Assembly (NCBI GenBank): GCA_947631205.1
Contig: CANRKL010000003.1
Span: 1-45,762 of the forward strand
Length of the DNA: 45,762 nucleotides
Source of the DNA: an uncultured Bacilli bacterium
Lineage (GTDB): Bacteria > Bacillota_I > Bacilli_A > RF39 > UBA660
Direction: 5' to 3'
A model generated the notes under the pieces. The model was not told where the DNA came from. It did no database searches and worked only from the letters and a program-made list of their open reading frames with translations. The translations under genes were made by a program, and so were the position numbers. Of this stretch, positions 39,750 to 45,762 are shown piece after piece. Each line of letters begins with the position of its first letter. Positions within the stretch are counted from its first letter, which is position 1.

Positions 39750-40538
39750 ATGTTTGATTTTTATTTAGGTCCTGTTTATGATGTCTTAAGTGAAAAAATC
39801 AATAATATGACAGATAAAAAAATTATAAAAGATAAGTGGAATATGGTTTTTAAATTAATGATGTATACTTCATTAGAAAAAGAGCTTTTTACAAAAGATG
39901 AATTGGCGATGTTTTGTTATATTTATGAAAATGAAAATTATTTTGCAACAAATTCAAAGATTTATCAAAAATTACTAGACAGTTATAATTGGTGTCAAAA
40001 ATTTGTTACTCATGTATTAACAGAAGAAAAATTAGATAATAAATACATAAGTGAAGAAAATATAAAAAAACTAAAATCAATGAAGATGTTTTTAAGATGT
40101 GTTATTTATGATACTCCATGGGATTATGAAGTACCAGATATAACATTAACAAATGCCAATTATGAATTAATAAAAAATTATAAAAATGTATCTGAAATAA
40201 TAATAGAAGGTTTAAAAAATAATTATCCTTATTCTTTAGTAATCAATAAAATTAATTTATATTTGGGATTTAAAAAAGAAAGTGAACAAGCTATGTCATA
40301 TATGAGAATAGCAAATAGAAAAAGAACGTTAGGTCAAAATGAAACTATGAGAAAATATATTATAGATGATTTAATGAAAAATCCTGAAAATGTAAAAAAT
40401 TATTCTAAAGAATATTTGTTAAATACAAAAGAGGAGTTAATTGAATTATCAATGATAAATGAAAATATTGATGAACAAATAAAAGAATTAGAAACTATAA
40501 ATGTAATCAATAAAAATTTATTAGAAAGAAAAAAGTAG
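39750..40538 (+). CDS. Hypothetical protein, 262 aa
   Basis: Intact ORF with GGGAGG RBS; no family recognised. Confidence 0.6.
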   Translation: MFDFYLGPVYDVLSEKINNMTDKKIIKDKWNMVFKLMMYTSLEKELFTKDELAMFCYIYENENYFATNSKIYQKLLDSYNWCQKFVTHVLTEEKLDNKYISEENIKKLKSMKMFLRCVIYDTPWDYEVPDITLTNANYELIKNYKNVSEIIIEGLKNNYPYSLVINKINLYLGFKKESEQAMSYMRIANRKRTLGQNETMRKYIIDDLMKNPENVKNYSKEYLLNTKEELIELSMINENIDEQIKELETINVINKNLLERKK

Positions 40539-40555
40539 TAAATTATGAAAATGTC

Positions 40556-40600
40556 AGAAGTAATTTTAATAATTGATTAAATTTACTTCTTTTTGTTTTT
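40556..40600 (+). terminator. Terminator downstream of the 262-aa ORF
   Basis: AGAAGTAATTTTAAT-loop-ATTAAATTTACTTCT then TTTTGTTTTT. Confidence 0.75.
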
Positions 40601-40604
40601 CTGC

Positions 40605-40610
40605 TATAAT
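40605..40610 (+). promoter_or_regulatory. -10 element of the 40636 gene
   Basis: TATAAT with a weak -35 (TTTACT) about 17 nt upstream, inside the terminator stem. Confidence 0.45.
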
Positions 40611-40635
40611 AAATGACATTTAGATGGTGATTATT

Positions 40636-43600
40636 ATGGATTTTGAAAAATTTTTTGAGATTTTACCTGTAGAAACAAAAATATTTATTTTATCAGTTTT
40701 GCCATATTTAAATTATTATTCATTTGATAAAATAGATATGATAATTAATGAAAAATCATATTTTGATTATGATTCTAAAATGTTATTTGTACTTTTAAGT
40801 GGCTTATTAAAAGATGATGAATGTGTAGGTTTATTAAATGAGTATAATATTTCATTTTCATTTGAATATGAACATATTAATAAAGAAAAAAAAGAATTTA
40901 AATATATAACAAATTATATTCCTAAATATAATGATAAAGCAAAGTATTTTTTATTAAGTCCTTTAGATATAGTTCTTGAATCTTTAAAGTTTTGTACAGT
41001 TCATACTAGAGCATATGCAGATATTATTATGGTGCACGATGAAAGAGATAATAACTCTAATGAATTTAAAAATAAAATAACTAAAATAAATAATAGAAGA
41101 AAAGAAGAACAAAGACAAAAAATAGAAAAAGATTTATATAAAAATCTATCTTTTTCTCTAGTATCTTTTTTAGAAGAGGCTAGTAAAATAAGACAGATAT
41201 TACTTAATAATTTAAAAAATAATGATATATGTAGAAAAATGAACGAAGATATTACACCAATTTCTTTCTTACTAGCGTCATTTTATTATCAAGATATTCC
41301 AATATTAAACAATATTAGTGAAAAACAAGCTATAATGTCTTTATTTAAGGATAAAAAAATTACCAAAAATAAAATAATCAACTTATTAGATATTGAGATT
41401 GATAAAAGGTTAAAAAACATAAAGAAAGAAGTTTTATTTATAAAAGAATATTTCTATAGATATATTAATGATTTAGGAAAAGAAGGTATAAAAAAAGAAA
41501 ATATAACAGTATCAGATATTTTAAATAAAGCATTAAATCATAAATATACAAATAGTTACACAGTTGATACATTATTTTCTTTGATGGATGTTAATATTAA
41601 GGAATTTGATAATTTAAAAGAATTGGTAAATAGGCGATTAAAAGAATTAAATTGCAAAGAAGAAAATCAAAAAATACAAAATTTATATAATCTTTTAGAA
41701 AATGATACAAAAGATTTAATAGAAGATAGTTGTAAAATATATAAATTAATAACAAAAGAGATGGCTAAAAATAATTATAATAAAAAAGTTTTACAAACTT
41801 TAGAGGATGTGGAAAGTATATCTTTATTTATTGCTATATGTTATTTTGATGAAGATATAAATTATTTCTTTTTAAAAGAACAAATAGATTTAGATAAAAT
41901 ATTAGATTTTTTAAAGATTAATGTATCTAAAGAAGATATGGAAAGAGAGAAAGTAGATAGAAAAATATTAAGAGAAAGATTTATAAAATTTGTAGATATA
42001 AAAGAAGGAAAAAAGATAAAAGTTAAAGATATTATTGACAATTATTGTGATAAAACAATTAATAAAAGTATGATAATGGAAAATATAATAGATGTACTTA
42101 CAATGAATGATAGTATTAATTTTTTTAGTCAATTAAAAGAATATGTGGCAAATAAAGAAAGTAGAAAAGAACAAATATTACAAGAAAAAATTTTTCATAA
42201 TATGCAAATAGATGTTGTTAAATATTTGGAAAGAACATCAGGTTTTTATAGTTTTTTGAAATATAGAATAAAACAAGCAAGTAATAACGATTTATTTTCA
42301 ATTGCACTTATTTTAAGTGCTGTAAACGATAATTATTATCTTGAAAAATTTATGAAAAATTTAGGATTTAATAACACAAGTATTTTATATTATTTATCTC
42401 TTAATGAAATAAAATATGATTCTAATATTTTGGTTTTACAAGACTTTGAAGAATTTATACTAGTAAAAGAAAAGAGAGAAGATATAACAATAAATGACAT
42501 ATTAAAAAAGGCTTTTGATGAAAAGTTAGTTGGAAGTGTATACTATGCTAAATTTTTAAAATATTTTGGATATACTTTTAAGGATTTTAAAGATTTTGAT
42601 TTAATATTTAAAAATAATTTAGAAAAAATTAAAAGAGAAAATGAAATAAGTAATATGGAAAATAAAATAAATCATTACAATAAAGAAACAAAAGATTTTA
42701 TAATTGTTTCTTCAAAAATTTATCAAAAACTTCAAAATAATATATATAATAAAACTTTAATTGATACAGATAATGATGTAGTAGTATTGTCAATAATATT
42801 AGCTTTAGGATATTTAAATAATAAGGATTTTCAATTTTTTAAAAATTATAATTTAGATTTAAATGAAATATTAAATCAATTTGAATTAAATGAAGATTTT
42901 TTTAAAGAATTTGATGAGGTAGACTATAACATAATTATAGATAAATATGGAAAATATTTAGAAAAAGAAAAGTTAAGTGTTCATGAAATTATTTTATTAG
43001 TGCTTAATAATATAAATGACAATTCATTTTTGAAAAAATTAGTAAATAAAAATTATGAAAAACTAAAAAAAGAAATAATGGTAGGTAAGCCATATGAAAT
43101 GACTTTAACATTTGATGAGAGAATAAAAATATTAGAAGATATGAAAGTTGATAACTTAAATTTTAAGGATTATAGTTCTCTTATATCTTTTGGAGATAAT
43201 TTAGTAATTCACTCAAAATATTTAAATCAAATTTTTACAAAAGTTTTATTAAGTGATTCAAATGAAGCATCAATTATTAAAATAAATGAAATGCTTAATA
43301 ATATATATTTAAAGAAAGAAGAAAAAGACAAGGAAAAGAAAAGTATTTTTAAAAGATTTTTTGCGATTGATGTAACAGATAATGATGAGAAAGTTACTTT
43401 AAATGAAGAAGCTATCCAAGAATTAGGTAAATCAATAGAAGAAACATTAAAAAATCTAAAACAAGAATACCGACAATATAAAGAATTATTAATGTATTCT
43501 CAAATATATCAACAAAAAAATTATATGTATTATGAAAAATCTTTAGAAATAATAAAATTAATGGAAGATGATACCCTTAAAAAAGAAGATTATAACTTAA

Positions 43601-44025
43601 TGACTAACTTAGATTATTTACAACAAAAAGCTCAAAGATTTAAAACAACAGATTTATTAATTAAACAAAATTTGATTAGCGTTATGGAAGCTATAAAAAC
43701 GCACAATATGACAATTAATGCTTTAGAATTAGCAAGAGATGTTTTAATACCTTTAGTTACTTTACAACTATCAATTACTAAAGGAAGAGAAAATGAAAGA
43801 AAAGGAATAGAACTTTCTCAAGATGTTTTTTCTTTATTTCAAACATTGTTAAACAATAATGCAGTTGGGACTCAAGAAAATATGGAGAAATTAAAAAATT
43901 CTACTATGTTAAATGATGAAACGATTAATTTATTAAATAATAATATAATTAGTTATTTACAAGTATTAAATGAAAATAAAGATGATAATAAATTAGTATT
44001 AGAAAGAAAGATAAAAGAAGAATAG
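40636..44025 (+). CDS. Large repeat-containing protein, possible TelA/YaaN-like C-terminus and ClpN-like helical repeats
   Basis: Intact 1133-codon ORF (ATG 40636); about four internal degenerate repeats; C-terminal helical region resembling the TelA pattern. Confidence 0.55.
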   Translation: MDFEKFFEILPVETKIFILSVLPYLNYYSFDKIDMIINEKSYFDYDSKMLFVLLSGLLKDDECVGLLNEYNISFSFEYEHINKEKKEFKYITNYIPKYNDKAKYFLLSPLDIVLESLKFCTVHTRAYADIIMVHDERDNNSNEFKNKITKINNRRKEEQRQKIEKDLYKNLSFSLVSFLEEASKIRQILLNNLKNNDICRKMNEDITPISFLLASFYYQDIPILNNISEKQAIMSLFKDKKITKNKIINLLDIEIDKRLKNIKKEVLFIKEYFYRYINDLGKEGIKKENITVSDILNKALNHKYTNSYTVDTLFSLMDVNIKEFDNLKELVNRRLKELNCKEENQKIQNLYNLLENDTKDLIEDSCKIYKLITKEMAKNNYNKKVLQTLEDVESISLFIAICYFDEDINYFFLKEQIDLDKILDFLKINVSKEDMEREKVDRKILRERFIKFVDIKEGKKIKVKDIIDNYCDKTINKSMIMENIIDVLTMNDSINFFSQLKEYVANKESRKEQILQEKIFHNMQIDVVKYLERTSGFYSFLKYRIKQASNNDLFSIALILSAVNDNYYLEKFMKNLGFNNTSILYYLSLNEIKYDSNILVLQDFEEFILVKEKREDITINDILKKAFDEKLVGSVYYAKFLKYFGYTFKDFKDFDLIFKNNLEKIKRENEISNMENKINHYNKETKDFIIVSSKIYQKLQNNIYNKTLIDTDNDVVVLSIILALGYLNNKDFQFFKNYNLDLNEILNQFELNEDFFKEFDEVDYNIIIDKYGKYLEKEKLSVHEIILLVLNNINDNSFLKKLVNKNYEKLKKEIMVGKPYEMTLTFDERIKILEDMKVDNLNFKDYSSLISFGDNLVIHSKYLNQIFTKVLLSDSNEASIIKINEMLNNIYLKKEEKDKEKKSIFKRFFAIDVTDNDEKVTLNEEAIQELGKSIEETLKNLKQEYRQYKELLMYSQIYQQKNYMYYEKSLEIIKLMEDDTLKKEDYNLMTNLDYLQQKAQRFKTTDLLIKQNLISVMEAIKTHNMTINALELARDVLIPLVTLQLSITKGRENERKGIELSQDVFSLFQTLLNNNAVGTQENMEKLKNSTMLNDETINLLNNNIISYLQVLNENKDDNKLVLERKIKEE

Positions 44026-44118
44026 AAAAATTTTAGGTTTAAATAACAAATTTATTTTAAATGTATTAGATTGTCCAAATACTAAAATAACTAAGTGATA
44101 TAAAAGAAATAAATAATT

Positions 44119-44160
44119 GAAGTGTAGCAATGAAAAAATGTTATACTTCTTTTTTATTTT
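44119..44160 (+). terminator. Terminator downstream of the 1133-codon ORF
   Basis: GAAGTGTAGCA-loop-TGTTATACTTC (two G-U pairs) then TTTTTTATTTT. Confidence 0.75.
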
Positions 44161-44194
44161 GTGTTAAGATGGATATAGAAAGTAGGAATGAAAA

Positions 44195-45762
44195 ATGAAA
44201 GATAAAAAGACAATTGGGGGGGGGGTTATTAAATAAGAAGATAGTAATCATACTACTAATTCTTACAATAACCATAACAATAGGAGGAAGTTATGCTTTT
44301 TGGCAAATAACGAAAACTCAAACAGGAGATAACGTTATAACTTCAGGGTGTGTAGACTTAACTATAGATAATCAAAAAAATAATATACAACTTAATAATG
44401 CTTATCCAACAGAAGATAGTGAAGGGCAAAATTTAGAACCATTTACATTTACAGTAACCAATCATTGTAATGTTAAAATGGATTATGAGATAGGATTAGA
44501 AATGTTAAGTGATACAAATTTAGAAAGTAAATATGTTAAAGTATTAATAAATGAAAAAGGAATAAGTGGTAGTTCTAAATTACTAAATAGCTATGATAAT
44601 GAAGATGTAACAATTATAAAAGACGCTAAAGAAGGAAGAATACTATTAAAAGGTAAACTAGAAGCAACAACAGATAATAATAATCCTAGTAAAAAAGAAT
44701 ATGAACTAAGATTATGGTTAGATAATGAAGCTGGAAATGAAACAATGAATAAAACATTTAAAAGTAAGATAGTACTAAGTGGAACAATGGGAAGTGAACC
44801 AACAGTAGTAGATTATGTAAAAAGTTTAGCAGAAGAAGATACAACAACCTTAGCATATGATGATACAAGTGAGCAAAATTTAAGGTATATAGGAAAAGAA
44901 GTAAATAATTATATCGATATAGGAGATAGAGATTCTAGTGGTGGAAAAATCTTATGGCGAATAATAGGAGTCATGAATAACATGACAGTTATAAATGATG
45001 ATAGAAGTGCAAGTTCAGGACAAAGTTTAGTAAAGATAATTAGAGCCGATAGTATAGGGTTATGGAGCTGGGACACATCAGCAAGTGATGTAAATAAAGG
45101 TTATGGAGTCAATGAATGGAGTCAAGCTGATTTAATGATTACTTTAAACTCTGGAATATATTGGAACAAAACAAGTGGTCAATGCTATAATAATTACAAT
45201 GATGCTAAAACAACATGTGATTTTAGTAGTACGGGACTGACAGAAAGTGTCAAAGGCAAACTAGTGAAAGTAAGATGGAATACGGGAACCATGCCTGATG
45301 AATATTCAAGTAATACGAGTAAAATAACAGCAAGCTATATGTATCAGGGAGAGCGAAGTACTCATAATGGAAAAGAGCAATGTAGTGGAGGAAGCTATTG
45401 TAATGATAAAGTAGATAGAACAACAACCTGGGATGGATATATAGGACTAATGTATCTATCTGACTATGGATATGCGGTAGGAGGAGACGTTCGAAGTAGT
45501 TGCTTAGCAAAAACAATGTATAACTGGAATGAAAGTACTCCAGATTGTAAAGGAAACGATTGGTTATATGATAGTAGCAATTATCAATGGACCATAACCC
45601 CTGTCCCTCTTTCGTCGCGTGCTCTCAGTGTGTTCTATGTGTATTCTGGCGGGTACGTGGACAGCAACGATGCCCACTATGCTCGTGCCGTTCGCCCTAC
45701 AGCCTATTTAGATAGCAATATTAGAATTCAAGAAAAAGCTGATAGCGATTATGGAAGTGATA
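44195..45762 (+). CDS. Exported surface protein with SipW/TasA-type N-terminus and variable C-terminal domain; frame interrupted at a poly-G tract; 3' end outside window
   Basis: ATG 44195 MKDKKTIGGG, then out of frame (stop after VIK); continuous frame 44226-45762 LLNKKIVIILLILTITITIGGSYAFWQIT...ITSGCVDLTI...AVRPTAYLDSNIRIQ has no stop to the window end. Confidence 0.75.
44216..44225 (+). repeat. 10-G homopolymer tract (candidate contingency tract)
   Basis: Ten consecutive G; 9 or 12 G joins the ATG frame to the downstream ORF. Confidence 0.9.
45592..45713 (+). other. Candidate hypervariable/DGR-type variable region
   Basis: About 55% GC over 45601-45710 inside an AT-rich gene; encodes TPVPLSSRALSVFYVYSGGYVDSNDAHYARAVRPTAYL with many NNY codons. 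Confidence 0.45.

Noticed and set aside
45250-45516. 88-aa minus-strand ORF in the track
   Set aside because: Antisense to the continuous + strand surface-protein frame; composition Leu/Tyr/Ser-rich as expected for a shadow ORF.
1-45762. Mycoplasma/Spiroplasma code 4 (TGA = Trp)
   Set aside because: TGA terminates dnaX, holB, tatD and the ecfA2-like gene, and Trp is encoded by TGG; code 11 fits.
1-45762. tRNA or rRNA genes, integrases, transposases
   Set aside because: None recognised on either strand by eye; a tRNAscan/HMM run would be needed to exclude them fully.

Overview
The window is an AT-rich, standard-code bacterial chromosome segment centred on the replication origin. The gene order is Bacillus-like: noc-rsmG-mnmG-mnmE-(cysE-like)-jag-yidC-rnpA-rpmH <- oriC -> dnaA-dnaN-comK-like-recF-gyrB-gyrA-[parS cluster]-tadA-SRP RNA-dnaX-ybaB-recR-bofA-holB-yaaT-trmN6-pth-mfd-spoVT-metG-tatD-...-3D protein-ksgA-yabG-veg-spoVG-yabP-yabQ-divIC-ecfA-like pair-truA-unknowns. 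TGA is used as a stop (dnaX, holB, tatD), so this is not a code-4 mollicute. Several sporulation genes suggest a spore-forming Bacilli/Firmicutes relative. Main observations: (1) a large ORF running off the right edge (about 44195-45762), missing from the ORF track. It has a SipW/TasA-like signal region, a 10-G homopolymer that puts the start codon out of frame (9 or 12 G restores the frame), and a GC-rich C-terminal segment that looks like a hypervariable or DGR-type variable region. (2) Six parS-type palindromes packed into a gene-free ~0.8 kb spacer downstream of gyrA. (3) A Noc-type ParB homologue plus two perfect ATTTCCCGGGAAAT Noc-binding palindromes. (4) A ComK-family protein between dnaN and recF. 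(5) Two abutting consensus DnaA boxes inside dnaA. (6) A degenerate ABC ATPase pair in the ecfA1A2 position with no ecfT. (7) A 1.1-kb-codon repeat protein of unclear function. All calls were made by reading the sequence; no searches were run.
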